From the NCBI GenBank assembly GCA_963920635.1, contig OY987302.1:43589500-43653499 (forward strand): a stretch of DNA of 64,000 nt, in the 5' to 3' direction. Both the position numbers and the translations under genes were made by a program. The notes under the pieces are model-generated. The model had not been told where the DNA came from. It searched no databases and saw only the letters and a list, made by a program, of their open reading frames with translations. Below are positions 21,923 to 34,796 of this stretch, piece by piece. Each line of letters starts with the position of its first letter. Position 1 is the first letter of the stretch. This DNA is from Pseudeuparius sepicola. Lineage: Eukaryota > Arthropoda > Insecta > Coleoptera > Anthribidae.

Positions 21923-24900
21923 GTAGTTGTTTTTAACTATAGGGAATCAAAAACTGTTCTTTAGGGCAAAATGGCACATTTTACTTTAAAAAACCAAGGC
22001 CTACTACGATATATGTTTGGGTCAAAATTGGACCAATCATATTAGGCCTATCATTTATAAACAAATGCAAAAAAAAATAGAATATACTGGGGATCGCCCT
22101 TGCAAATATGGAGTACATTATGGATGTGCCTAACCTGATCTTTAGGACCATTTTATGCAAGGTAACAATAATTCAAAACATCTCAAAGTTTAAAACCAAA
22201 AAAGTTATGTCAAACTTGCTTCAATTAAAAAAAAATACTTTACAATTAAAAAATGGTGACGATGAATACGAGGAGTTCAAAAGTTCTAAGCCTGTCGCCA
22301 GGAAGTTTCTCAAAGCGAACCCAAATACTGGAAAAAGGTCGAACCGAAACGATGTCAAGTTTGTTAAATTCGATTGTTTTAGTTACCCGTAAACTTTTTA
22401 TAAAGTTTACACACTTATCCCCTCAAAGGATAACGAGTCTTTATAGACAGCGTCTGCTGAGTCAAATAGATCGGGATATGAGCAAAAGTTTCCCGAACCA
22501 AACAGGCACCCGGAATGGGGACAAAATGGAAAGAAAATTTACGGAGCCGAGGCGAGACTTAATGATCTCCGATGGGAAAACACGACAAGGCTCCGGAGTT
22601 TTATTCTGTTTAAATGGGGTATAAATGATTGGTAAACCTAAGCTAGCGAATTGGACGGATTTCACTTAAAAGTTTCGGTAAAGGTCGAGTTAGATGGACG
22701 AATTGCATAAAGTTTGTCAATCGATAGGGAATAAGATACGCATGTGGGTATTGAATCAGATATAGTCATTGAGTTTTGTACATGAATGCGTTTTAGAAAT
22801 CCATATGATCTAATCTAAAAACAATGTGCATACAGGACTCACGCTCAATGTTAACATAAAAAAAACTGCAGGGACGTTCTAGCGAGATTTACATCCATCC
22901 AAATCAGTTAATTACGAAGCAAGCAATAAATGAGAAAATTATTTGAGAGCTTTTAATAATTGACCTTCTGTGGCGGTCGTTCAAAATACACAGATTAGAC
23001 TGCTCCAAGCGTACTTTTTCAATTAATCGATCCCTTAGCGTGCTAGCGCCTTCTTCTAAAGAAGGGTTAATTTAGATTAGTCCGACTTGACAGCCCTCGA
23101 TGATAGATTATTATGGAGTGCATTGTTTTGAAGTGGCTCTCCTTCGAGTGGTTAATTCGCAAGCAGGGAGTTATCTGTTAATTAAAAATTTAAATTTGCC
23201 ACTTTCATGCGTCGCTTATGATAAACAAGTTGGTAGAGAGTTTGAGAAAAAAAAACGAAAATGCAAATCCTCAACTTTCTATCATCTATAAACCGTGGTT
23301 TGATAGATACGGAGCCACATTTTTTTGTATAGATTAATTGTGAAGTAGAAACTTCGTTAATGAGGCACTAACTTTAAAAATTGTCGAAACTATTATCAAA
23401 ACTAATTTTATGAATCGCTAACTAAAATGCACAGTTGATCCAGACGCTAAAACGGAGTAGAAAAACATATAGGGAACATATTATATTAAAAGCAAAATAA
23501 AAAATAAGGAATATCGGACAGCTCCAAGTTGGTTAAATTAAACTAAGCAGCAAGGTTCCATTCCAGTTAGTCGTATCAACAAATTCGACAAAGTTGTCCT
23601 CTCTAAAGATAAAAAGGCCATATAGACGCCATCAGCCGAAATATATATAGTCTGTAGTATGCAAATAAAGTTTCTAAAATTAAACAGAAACACGAGATTG
23701 GAAGGGAAATTTGGGAACGAGGGACGAAATCTTTAACAAACTCCGTTAAGCATGCAACATTTTAAATGTTTTAAGTTTTTGAAATGTAGTTGAAAAGATT
23801 AGCAATTCCAAAATAAAACTAAAACTTCTGATCATTCGAGAAGTATTTTAAATAAAGAGAATGGATTACCTATTCGAACCTCAGTTTTCCATAATTAATA
23901 GATACTTTAACAAACCATAATTACATAGGATATACATATTAAATTATTATGGAATGCATTGTTTCGAAACATTTTGTTGGAGTTATCCGATAATTAAAAA
24001 TTTAAATTGAAAAATAAAGTGGATAAAACAAATTAAAAGTTTGCCAGATAACGTCCTACCTTGCATATGACCAAACTCTAAAGGAGATAATATTTTTGCA
24101 GATTAATAATTACGATATTTGAAACTTTGGGAATCTAGCAAGAGTTTTAACGAATATTAAGTCGAACTTATAGAAATTAATTACATGAAAAACTAATCAG
24201 GAAAGGGATATATCTCATAGTTACATTACCTACAGTTATAAAATTTTTTATGAAAGATTATGTTCTATAAGAGTTATTACTTGGACCCGACACCTATCCT
24301 TTCAATCCTTAAATTAAATAATTAAAAAACCCATGTGCTTGGACCTCAGCGCAGTAATAATTCGTTTCGTGTAAATTGAAATATTTGATTTAAGAAAATT
24401 TGAAGGCATTATTTGACCTTCTGGATCCCAAAATAACAGTGCAGGTCATAAAACATGTTTTGGCAATTTCAAGTTACTGAAGAGACATATTATAACATGT
24501 ATTGATATTTTTAATTTAATTTTTTTCTTATGTTCTTTTACTCCAAAACCCTTGTGCTTTTCCATTATTAATAAACTCTTGCATGTGTAAACTTCACAGG
24601 TTTACAAAGATATTTTACTTTCCGATATCTGCGACATAAGGGTTGAGAGTGCAGTAAACAAAAAAAAGATTACTAGGGCAAAACTTAAAATGGCGTCTGA
24701 CCTATGGGATAACTAATATAATACATAAAAATATTTCAGTGTGATGATGTCTAATTTTCACATCCTAAAGTAATTAAAAATCAGTACCTCATATTAAAAT
24801 ATACAACATTTACACCCCAAATATAAAAAATATACGTACCCACTGCTAGTAAGTACAATTTTTGAACATACATAAATGTAATTTTTCCACGGGTTCATGT

Positions 24901-25110
24901 AATATAATACTTGAAATATTGTGAATTTCAACATAAGCAGTATTTTCAGTTAACACTAAGAAAGAAGTATAATTTACATTATTATACAATCTTTCATACC
25001 ACTGTTTTACATTCCAGCCCTACATGTACTACCACCATCAAGTGTACATATCCCATACCTATATGATTACTTTGCCTCCATTTAAATAAAAACCATCAAA
25101 AAACATATTA
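21923..25110. other. Unassigned interval
   Basis: The longest open frame (123 codons at 22253-22624, overlapping another at 22108-22392) has no family resemblance. I see no reason to call a gene. A weak direct duplication is noted at 23100 and 23940. Confidence 0.4.
23100..24005 (+). repeat. Diverged direct repeat pair, ~840 bp apart
   Basis: TTATTATGGAGTGCATTGTTT at 23109 recurs as TTATTATGGAATGCATTGTTT near 23946. In both places GTTATC and TAATTAAAAATTTAAATT follow at similar spacing. Nature unknown. Confidence 0.5.
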
Positions 25111-25470
25111 TTTATTTTTTACGACAAAATGTTATTAAGAAAACTTGTTCAGAATGAAAATCTGAGTAGAATTGCAAAATTTTAAATGTGTAGGCCTACT
25201 TTGATTTTTAGCTTTTTCGACTTTCTCTCCCACTGTTTTCTTCGAAATGTGTCCTTTCTGGAGCTTTCACGTCAAAATATTATTAAGGAAACTTGATAAT
25301 CGTGAAAAAAATAAAATTTTGACGTGAAAGCTCCAGAAAGGACACTTTTCTAAGAAAAAAGTGGGAGATAAATCTAAAAATAAAAGTAGGCCTAGCCTTT
25401 TAGCATTGTGCGGATCTACTCAGTTTTTCATTCTGAACAAGTTTTCTTAATAATATTGTGTCGTAAAAAA
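25111..25470. mobile_element. Foldback hairpin, ~170-bp arms
   Basis: Arms share TTTACGACA, AAGAAAACTTGTTCAGAATG, GTAGGCCTA and CCAGAAAGGACA in mirror order around a short loop near 25300. A GGGACACATTGTA end at 25649 may be its right outer end. The left end is not recognisable. Confidence 0.8.
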
Positions 25471-26984
25471 ATCCCTAATGGGGTTTCTTGAAAATTTGCT
25501 ATTTTAAAAAATCATAGCAGGCCATGAAATAATTACCCCAGCCAAATACCACCACCTATAAGATACTTTCCCTTGGTACTACCAATAAAAAAATAGGTAC
25601 CATTTGTTTTCCTTGCCCTTCATATATTTCTGAGGTGTCCAATATCAAACTGGGACACATTGTACATTCCTTTTGACGCCAATTAGATTTTTTTATGTTG
25701 TTTCAAGTGTTTTATGCTGTTTTCAAGTGACTTTAGAAATAGTATACCTAATGTGCATTTTTTATTTTTTTACAAAATCGTTATTAGGTACTTCAAATAT
25801 TTTGGTAAAATTTGTAAAACTTAATAGTGGTGTGGTGGGGGGAGATGATGAGCGAGTGAACTGTTGTTAAATAATAGCTGCAATATGTATCACTTATTAT
25901 CGACTTATGAATCCGATGATCTTTGTAAGTAAACAAATATAAAAATTCCATTATCATATTGAATTTATGTTTCAGTTTCTCTATATACCTTATATTATAC
26001 TTTATACCTCTATATTATTAGGTATTACATAATCGGATTGGGCTTTCTCACGGTTATAAAATTTCTGAAACAACTTCAAGAATACCGAACTACTTACCCG
26101 TTTTCATGGTAATTATATACAATTTCAAAGAACCAGCTATAAATTATAATACGAAAATAAATTTACATTAACGATTAATGGCACATAAACAATATGATTA
26201 CGGGTTTTAAAGGTAAATTGGGCTACTTGGACGAATTTGTTCCAGTGGGAAATTTAAAATCTACTTTGGCAATTTTTCATGTTGAGTAACCTATTGAACT
26301 GAAAACGCTTAATTAGTTAAGGTTTTCTTAATGAATGGTGATTTTCGAAACATCTGTGATCACGTAATCCATTAACGTGCTCACTCTGTGAAACTTTTAT
26401 AACGTAAAAAACAAACTAAACCAAGGAACGGTTGAATAAATGTTCATACAACTTTACGCCCTACTTGACAATTTTCAGCGTTTAATATTTTTGTGGCGCA
26501 TCGACCGATAGTCCTCGCAATTCCTTCTACTCTCGATTTATTTGTATGAACAAGTTTAATTCCTTCACGTTTTGAAGGCTATGCGCTGCTGGTGTGCAAA
26601 TACGAGAAAAAATACTGTCAAAGACTGTCCTTTACACTTCCCAAGTTTCAATTTATTTGGACTTTGGTTACGCGATTTCATTAACTCTGAAGGGAGAATG
26701 GGATGAACGAATTTAATGAATCGATCCTCACTTCAATCACATGGAAGGGATAATATGCTCGACTTTTTGTAGGACACTAAGAAAATAAAAAAAACTTTTT
26801 CCTCACGCTAACGTTTCGGTTTTTATTTTAAAACTTTCTTCAGAGCTGGGAAAACATATTAAAAATCCAAAATTGAGACAACGTGTGCACGTCATATAGG
26901 TACTTAATATTTACAGTTGCACGAAGACTTGGTACATATACATATTAAAAATTATATTATTAAATAGGAAAAGACAGGTATATA
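25471..26984. other. Unassigned interval
   Basis: Except for the possible transposon end at 25649, nothing recognisable on either strand. Confidence 0.4.
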
Positions 26985-27505
26985 CAAGGTGTTTCAGAGG
27001 AAACGTAACAGGCTCTATAACGGCCGGGAATTTTTTCTTCGAAAAACGCAAAAATATGTCAATTTTGTTTGGCAGGGGGACATCTTTTGGCATAAAATCG
27101 ATAGATCTATGTGCAACCCCCTGAGCAGGGGTTGAACCCCTTCAAAAAATTTAAATGGTCCCCCACCTTTAAAAACGTCTCTCAATTCTTAATACACCTG
27201 CATCAGATTTTCGAAAAGCGATCGACTTTTCAAAAAGATACACCGTGTAAAATGCAAAACATTCATTTTCAATGATTGCCTGGTATTGTTAAACAATTAA
27301 GCCGAAAGTGGTGGTCGGGACCGTAAGTGGTAGAAAGCATGTTCAGCAACATTATTTTGACAAAAATTTGATAAACGGGGAGGAAATTGATAAGACCTTT
27401 TATGAAATAAACTTTATTGTAATAAATGCTCGAAATGGCCCATTAACTTAGATGCAATAATAAAGATTTATCAAATTTTCGTCAAAATACTGTCTTTCGA
27501 ATTTT
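26985..27505 (-). mobile_element. Truncated CAAGGTGTTTC transposon relic
   Basis: TA-CAAGGTGTTTCAGAGGAA at 26983 is a terminal repeat of the CAGGGTG group. About 430 bp inward on the minus strand lies the last few codons of its transposase. A short inverted pair (27347-27372 and 27470-27500) suggests a further rearrangement. The other end is lost, and a LINE follows directly. Confidence 0.5.
27413..27439 (-). pseudogene. Tc1/mariner-like transposase C-terminal tip
   Basis: The minus strand reads GHFEHLLQ then stop. This is the usual C-terminus of the insect DDE transposases that carry CAGGGTG ends. Only nine codons are involved, so the call rests mainly on its placement inside a CAAGGTGTTTC end in the expected orientation. 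Confidence 0.45.
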
Positions 27506-27519
27506 AGACGATGGAAATT

Positions 27520-29635
27520 ACATTTTAAATGATAATTTTAAAAAACGTACAACTAATTGGGAGATGCCCAAACTGTTCTTTTGCTAAATCCTCCGCCACT
27601 TTGACATATCACAGACGCACAAGACATTGACGAATACACCGATACTGTACAAAATTTAATTAACAACGCTATTGTCGAATCGACCACAACCACAAATACT
27701 ACATACCACTTGACGAGACTCCCCCAAGAAATTAAAAATCTGATTGCACAAAAAAGACGAGCTAAAAAGTTTGCGCAACGGACAGGACATAATCAAGAAT
27801 ATAACCGACTCACAAGACTTGTAAAAAACAGTATTTCGGAATTCAACAATGATAACTGGCAACTGACGTTAGAATCTATGACTTCTTCGAACAATCCTTT
27901 CTGGAGAATAATCACAAATTTGAGGGGAAAAAATACAAAAACACCGATGCCGCCTATTCTAGCACGAAATGGTCAAGTCTTTACGGCGGAGGATAATAAG
28001 GCAGAAGTCTTCGCGGAAAAGAACATCTCCCAATTTGCACCCAATATTAATCCCAGGGACGACCCAGAATGGAAAGCAGAGATAATCGAGACGGCAACAA
28101 GAATGCTAGATGAGGCTCCTCCGGGTCAACTTCCTCTATGTGACCCGGAGGAAATTAACAATATCATAAAATGTTTGCCTACTAGAAAGGCCCCCGATCT
28201 GGATGGCATAACCAACAAGGCCATCAAGTTACTACCGAAAAAATTTCGTATTGCAATTTTAAGTTTAACAAACGCCATTCTAAGAAATCGACATTTTCCA
28301 ACTACCTGGAAAAAATCCCAAATCATCACGATACCTAAGAAAAACAATTCAAATATACCATCCGATTACAGGCCTATATAGGTAAGTCTGTTATCTTCAA
28401 CTTCAAAGATTGTAGAAAAGGTGGTACATCGCAGATTAGTAGAAGCAGATAATTTGTCCATATACAGGATGAGCAATTTGGATTTCGGTTACTAAGTGTC
28501 TGCAAAAACAAAAGAGCGCCGGAATTATTCTATTAGATATCGCTAAAGCCTTTGACAAAGTGTGGCACTGGGGGCTGCTATATAAAATGCTCAGGGGGGG
28601 GGGCTTCTCGGCCCCCATTGTTCGCTTTGTTAGGGGCTTTCTCTATGATAGAAAATTTTGCGTCAGGGTCGAGAATAAAAATTTTAACTTTTACAATATA
28701 CAGGCTGGCGTACCGCAAGGGTCGGTATTGGGTCCGGTCCTGTATTCAATTTACATTATCGATTTAACGTCATAGCCGCAAACAAAAGTCTTCCTATCCG
28801 CGGACGATACAGCAATTCTGGCAACTAGTAAAAATCTTAAGTTAATCAAGTCTTTCTTACAGCGTGCCGTGAACCTTGTTACAGCCTACTTTCTAAGATG
28901 GAAAAGCAAAATTAATGAAAATAAAACCAAGGCCATTATCATCAGTAAAAAAAGACTATTACCTGTATTACAACCTATTATTCTTAACAACATCCCTGTA
29001 GAATGGAGCGACGAGGTCGTCTATCTAGGACTCACCCTAGATAGGAGACTGACGTGTCATTCTCACATAGACAGTTGAATAAAAATGGCCAAGGAAGCTA
29101 TCGCAAAATTATTCCCTATGTTGGCAAGAAACTCGAAGCTGGATGTCTGAAACAAAATTTTGATTTATTCTCAAGTGTTAAGACCCTCCTTATTGTACGC
29201 GTGCGCCGCTTGGTGTTTCGCAGCCAAATCGCAAATAAACAGAGTTCAAATCATACAAAATAAGTGCCTCCGAATGGCTGTAGGTGCGGAGTGGTACGTT
29301 TCAAACAGGACTATACACAATGACTTGAATATACCGACAGTGACTCAATACATAAGGACGCACGCACGGAAAATATATGATATTACAATACCTAATCACC
29401 CAAACAGACTACTTACGGACGCATGTACATACGAAATTGACCACAGACTATCCCACAAAAGACCTAGACAATTTATAGAAGCTAATGACGATGACGAACG
29501 ACATTGACGATAACTCACAACACTAAATTTAATAGTAGATTAGGTTATTTCGATTAATTAATTAATTTCTAATTAATTAATTAATTAACACCCCTTTTTT
29601 AATATTTTAAGTACCTAATGTAAAAAGCACACGCA
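27520..29635 (+). mobile_element. Jockey-like LINE, 5'-truncated and internally deleted
   Basis: It begins in the linker between endonuclease and reverse transcriptase (NWEMP word near 27555) and ends after an AT-rich 3' region with TTAATTAATT repeats. The reverse transcriptase inside is broken at several points. No target duplication is visible. Confidence 0.8.
27612..29508 (+). pseudogene. Jockey-like LINE reverse transcriptase, disrupted
   Basis: An open segment at 27710-28381 covers the N-terminal part (NPFWRIITNLRG, LPTRKAPDLDGITNKAIKLL, SQIITIPKK). A TAG then interrupts the SDYRPI...SLLSSTSK motif. The GFR motif is followed by a deletion, and IILLDIAKAFDKVWHWGLL resumes. GVPQGSVLGPVLYSIYI is intact. 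The catalytic box reads LSADDTAIL, with serine where tyrosine or phenylalanine is normal. The C-terminal part (28869-29507) keeps YLGLTLDRRLT and ends at RQFIEANDDDERH. At least four disruptions make it dead. Confidence 0.9.
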
Positions 29636-29689
29636 AAAATTTTTCGGTAGTAGATTATGCTCTCCAAGCATTGACCACTTATGTATATA

Positions 29690-30923
29690 CAGGGTGTCCA
29701 ACTTTATTATTGTACAAATCAGTAAAATCTTCATTTTTGGAGTTAATCGCCTAAACTTTTTTTGTTTGAATGGCCTTCAAAAACCGCTTCTTTTGACGTT
29801 CCCGTCATTTTCAAAATGCAAATACAGGGCCGGCTGCGATTTTTTTATGCCCCCGATTTTCACAAAAACCATTTAGCGATTTTATTATTTAAAATCTGAC
29901 CCCATAGCGTTAATTAGAACACCCCAAAACCACCATATACCAAATCTGAACAAAAAATATACAGGGAGTTCCATTCTGTAGGGTCTCAAAGTTGAGCAAA
30001 ATAGAAAATTTAAAGACATCTGGCGAGTCAAATGTGCTATGGAATCCCTTCAAAACAGTTGAATGGTCAACAGGACCACTCAAAATGTTAATGTGAAAAG
30101 ATTTACTACAAAAATATACAGGGTATTTTTCTCCGAGCCATCTCAAAATTCCGAAATTTTATTAAACTTTATACTGGTCAGGAGTGCTCTGGAATCATTG
30201 AAAAAATATTAATAAACACAAAAGTAATTTATTTCTTTACCAAATGCCAACCAACAAATAAAAATAATTTAAATTATTGGACCTTTCTCAACAAAGTCAC
30301 TGTCTAAGATGATAGATTTTCTGTGCGTTTCCTATTATGGCACACCAGCTACCTTAACTGATATGGACTTACTGACTGGCAGGCTTCTGTATTTTTTAGA
30401 TTTAGTTCGTTTATAGTGTGTGGAGCGGTTTTGTTATACACGATTTTTTACCCCTACAAAGTTCCAAAAATTCAATAATTTGAGATGGCACAGAAAAGAA
30501 CACTCTGTATATTTTGCACACCAACACCTTGAGTGGTCCTATTGACCATTCACCTATTTTGAGGGGATTCCATGGCACACTTGACTTGGCAGATGCCTTT
30601 GAAATGCCTAATTTGCTCAACTTTGACACCCTGCAGAGTAAAACTCCCTGTATATTTTTTATTCAAATTTGGTATAAAAGGGTTTTGGGATGTTCTGATT
30701 AACGCTGTGCGGTCAGATTTTAAATAAAAAAATCGCTAAATGGTTTTCGTGAAAATCGTGGGTATAAAAAAATCGCAGCCGGCCCTGTATTTGCATTTCG
30801 AAAATGGCAGAAACGTCAAAAGAAGCGGTTTTTGAAGGCCTTTCAAACAAAAAAAAGTTTAGGCGATTATCTCCAAAAATAAAGATTTTACTGATTTGGA
30901 CAGTAATAAAGTTGGACACCCTG
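29690..30923. mobile_element. CAGGGTGTCC palindrome (1,234 bp)
   Basis: Ends are CAGGGTGTCCAACTTTATTA and its mirror, flanked by TA (29688-29689 and 30924-30925). The arms exceed 500 bp and share CCTAAACTTTTTTTG, AGGGCCGGCTGCGA, ACCATTTAGCGAT and ACAGGACCACTCAA. The same arm sequence occurs at 51748-52215 and 55100-55582 around a transposase, so this is a non-autonomous derivative of that element. Open frames within are arm sequence read in opposite directions. Confidence 0.92.
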
Positions 30924-30925
30924 TA

Positions 30926-31413
30926 TATTTCACTGTATATTCTTACTTGGGGAACAGGGCGTTTTTCACGCCGACCTCATTGGAACAATAGTAAAAAACG
31001 AAAAAAAAAACGAAGGTGAGAAATTTGAATTCGGTACTAGTTTGATCCTAGTTCTTAGAGGGCGCTTAGTGCGAACTTCGTGATGATATAAATTCTGCAT
31101 AATATTATTTTACCCTGTGAAGCTGGGAATGCTTTGATTTCGAGCTAGAAAAGAGTCATCATTTCCACGTAAAAAACATACTCTTGGTCAATATCGATAT
31201 CTCAAGCCGTTTGCGAGATATTCGTCTCTGAATGTAGAAACACCGGGAAAAAATCTCTTTATTAAATGATGCCTCACATTCGGGAAGGTATTTTCGGCAT
31301 TTTTAATATTATCGGTGGCTTGTGGAATTTTTCCTAATTAATAATAAATTAATTCGGATTTTTCACCAATTATTGCAATTTTTCGAAAATCAAGCTTTAT
31401 TTTCAACACCCTG
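30926..31413. mobile_element. Degenerate foldback segment ending in ACACCCTG-TA
   Basis: The segment ends with CAACACCCTG and TA at 31413 and has the pyrimidine/AT style of CAGGGTG arms. No inverted partner is recognisable. It lies between the palindrome and the microsatellite. Confidence 0.4.
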
Positions 31414-31514
31414 TATCTTTTAAACGAGCAACATTTTACTAACGCATTTTTGGCTCACACGGTATATTTTAACGTCTAGTACCACCTGTTGCCCTATGGC
31501 GGATAAGTTATGTA

Positions 31515-32021
31515 TAATATAATACAATACAATACAATACAATACATATAATATAATATAATATAATATAATATAATATAATATAATATAATATAATATA
31601 ATATAATATAATATAATATAATATAATATAATATAATATAATATAATATAATATAATATAATATAATATAATATAATATAATATAATATAATATAATATA
31701 ATATAATATAATATAATATAATATAATATAATATAATATAATATAATATAATATAATATAATATAATATAATATAATATAATATAATATAATATAATATA
31801 ATATAATATAATATAATATAATATAATATAATATAATATAATATAATATAATATAATATAATATAATATAATATAATATAATATAATATAATATAATATA
31901 ATATAATATAATATAATATAATATAATATAATATAATATAATATAATATAATATAATATAATATAATATAATATAATATAATATAATATAATATAATATA
32001 ATATAATATAATATAATATAA
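31515..32021. repeat. (ATATA)n pentanucleotide microsatellite, ~95 units
   Basis: Five to six AATAC units (31521-31545) pass into an uninterrupted ATATA array from 31546 to 32020, about 475 bp. The pentamer has no stop in one minus-strand frame, producing a spurious 207-codon frame of repeated Tyr-Tyr-Ile-Ile-Leu. The true array length may differ, as such repeats are hard to assemble. Confidence 0.97.
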
Positions 32022-33076
32022 AGACCTGGAGCTACGTATAGGCATTAGGCATATAGGTACGTACATATACGAGTAGGTCAGAATATTCCGTTTCGAGATG
32101 ACTATATACGTATACATTCAATTTTTGGTATTTATTTCTATTTTATATGTGATTTCAAATTGTAAGCAGAACCTTGCAGTTTTATGTCCTACATACGACT
32201 TCAAGACGTAATGAACATCATTACACAAACAATAAGGCTCCAAAAGAAATTCGATTATTCGCTCGTGCAATCCCCCAAGAAATAGGTAAAAAAAATCCCG
32301 ATTTAGCGAGACAAATCTGCAATGATACTGCTTTTAGTGTCATTGTTGTTTTTCGACGGCCTAAATCCACTTCTAGCCGACTAATCAATATCCGGCTTGG
32401 TGATGCATGGCATTCGGATTAGGCGATCAGCCGAAACGATACACAAAACATTTCACCCATTTAAACTGAGCGTTCCAAAAACTAATCCACTCTATACTTA
32501 TAGCGGCTTTAGATTTGCTGATTTAAACTGATTTTGTTTAGCAGTGGCGCTACTTAACGCTGATGCCCCTGGGTTTACCGTTTTTATCGGCAAAATATTA
32601 CATTTAGGTTATCATATACACGTAGAATTTAATTCGCTTACCTATATAAGAATAAACTACATAATTTCATGACGACATGGTATAAATAATTTGGATATCC
32701 ATCTGGCATGCTGTATTTGGGATGTTGTGATACTTTGTAAACTATTACTATACTATACTATATTGTTTGGTAGTATACAGGACGACCTTTTAGAGGTCTA
32801 TGTTTCTAATAAAGTAACACGAAATAGCTATTTACGTAACGAGTGCTGTTGGTGTTTTTAACTACAGAGGTGTACTTACGTCTCGCAATAATTTAATGCC
32901 TTGTAAGTCTTAGTTATGGAAATAATAGCTGTCCATATGTAGCCTCATACTATAAGAATATATACGGATATAAGCCACTGATGGCTTTACAAAAAAATTA
33001 CAATAGTCCATGTATTGATTAGTTTTTTTCTAATAAAAAAATGACTAAAAAAATATTTGAATAAATTTGATGGGCC
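32022..33076. other. Unassigned interval
   Basis: An 82-codon frame at 32174-32422 shows no recognisable family. Nothing else stands out. Confidence 0.4.
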
Positions 33077-33238
33077 TAAAGACTGCTCACGGCTGTTATG
33101 TTTGACAGTTCTCTGGCTCACCAAGCGCTTCCCGGAGACAAAGTACAATGCAAAATACATTGTTGACCATAGGCGCCATCTACTTTTCAGAATATGAAGC
33201 TATAGCCGTGAGAAGTCTTATTAATAAGTCAGTCAACG
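33077..33238. mobile_element. Short MITE related to the P-like/THAP element
   Basis: The 162-bp segment has inverted AGACTGCTCACGGCT and AGCCGTGAGAAGTCT near its ends. Its right end, TAAGTCAGTCAACG, is the terminal repeat of the 35016-36622 element. The left end starts at TAAAGACTGCTCACGG and lacks the outermost ~18 nt. Its interior (ACAATGTATTTTGCATTGTA, CTCCGG-AAGCGC) matches 35080-35140 in reverse orientation. Confidence 0.75.
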
Positions 33239-33569
33239 CTTTTCCACTAAGCTGAAATTAGGTAGGTACTTTGTATAATTAAAAAGATAGACCATATTCA
33301 GTACTTTCATATTGTGATCCCGAGTTTTTAATTTTTTATTGGACTAAAAATTTGTAACAAAATTTATACACCCTGCCACATTTTGAGTCAATGAGAATGC
33401 GTCAAGATGTGCCCTGTTGTCAAAATTATGATCGACATTTCTAATATTAAAGCCAGCTGTTTGTCATCCATTCAAAATGTGAAATATAATTTTTTTGGCA
33501 ACTCAATAATGTGAGAACCAGATATAGTAAGTATAACAACGCTAAATTTGAATCAATTAGCATTTTAGG

Positions 33570-34796
33570 CGAGGCCAACGATAAAGACAGGCCACGGCGC
33601 TAACGTATAATCGCGTAGTCACGTGACCAACTTAGTTCTATATAATGAAAGGCATTTTTGGAGATAAGTAGAAAAAAAAACAAATTTCGTAACAATTTGG
33701 CAAGTTTTCTTTGATCTATTACATTATTGGATTTGTGCATCCAAGCTTTCTCTAATTGTTTTTTCAAAATTTTCAACCTGCCTCAACTGTTTTAGGCTGA
33801 GAGTTAAACGGCACTGCACTCACAATATTTTGGCACATTCTCAAAAATTGTTGGGACATCACCTTCCTTTAGCTTAGGTGATATTCTCTATACGTATTTT
33901 CCTCCCACAACACATTTGTCCACTTTAATAATTATTATTGTTTCACTTTCTTGAAAATGTATTAGCCACACATACTTAAGGGTTTTTTAGAAATTAAATC
34001 TCAGTTGGGATTTGACGAATCCATTTTTGGTGGAAATTTTCAACCCGAGGCAAAACAAATGTTTCTTATGGCGACACTTTCTTCCTGGCTTTTGTAATAT
34101 GTATAACAGACCTAATATTTGGTATTTAGGTTATTTTTTACGAAATAAAAATGAAAACTAACCTCAGTAGGTACACGGTAAATATTGACGAGGTCTCAGT
34201 TGATCGGCAGCGTGAAAGACCATATCAGGGCGTAGGTCGACAACGAAAATCCTCGAGTACGTTACAATACTGATTTATTTCGCACAAGGTGAATGGTTAA
34301 TACAATAAATACACAAACCCGAACGTGGTCAACGGAACGGCTTCCAGCCACCCGGACCGTCTGAACTCGCGGATCTCCCGTAAGCAAGTTCACCCCTCTG
34401 TGTCTCAGGCTCCACTGTCCAATATTAATACTGTCCCATGTCCATAATAGTCCATTCCGGGTTCCCTATTCTGTGGTTCGGGGGAGAATTCCCTATACAG
34501 CGCCCACGCGTCGCGTCGGTGCGAGCGGCACCAATACTCTTGGACGGCACGACTCCCACCCAGACACCCAGAGGCCATAATAACACCTGGGCGGTTCCCC
34601 TCCGCCAGAACACACGAGCACTAGACACAAACTTGTTTCTAAAATATAAACTAAGAAGTTTAAAAACACTTTAAACATTGAAAACTTCTCAAAACCCAAG
34701 CCGCCGCTTTCAGTTATGTGACAAATGACATGTAACGTCTGACTAAGATGGTCACGTGATTTTTGTGCGCCAGGGCCTGTCTTTATAGTAGGCCTT
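33570..34796. mobile_element. Mutator-like element with 10-bp target duplication
   Basis: A perfect 10-bp direct repeat GCATTTTAGG flanks the element (33560-33569 and 34797-34806). Inside are inverted ends of about 60 bp sharing ATAAAGACAGGCC, GGCGC and TCACGTGACCA. Duplications of 9-10 bp are typical of Mutator-like elements. No transposase is present. A GC-rich segment at 34190-34660 lies inside. Confidence 0.65.
34190..34660 (-). other. GC-rich block with poly(A) signals, possible solo LTR
   Basis: Composition differs sharply from the surroundings. On the minus strand it reads from a GC-rich 5' part to two AATAAA-type signals (near 34280 and 34310), as an LTR would. Convincing TG...CA borders and a short duplication were not found. 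The open frames in both directions are unrelated to known proteins. Confidence 0.3.

Noticed and set aside
22108..22624. Overlapping 94- and 123-codon plus frames
   Set aside because: No recognisable domain, no consistent splice or start context; length is possible by chance.
31494..32117. 207-codon open frame of repeated Tyr-Tyr-Ile-Ile-Leu
   Set aside because: It is the ATATA microsatellite read in a frame without stops; no coding evidence.
32174..32422. 82-codon frame after the microsatellite
   Set aside because: Not recognised as any protein or transposon domain; short enough to occur by chance.
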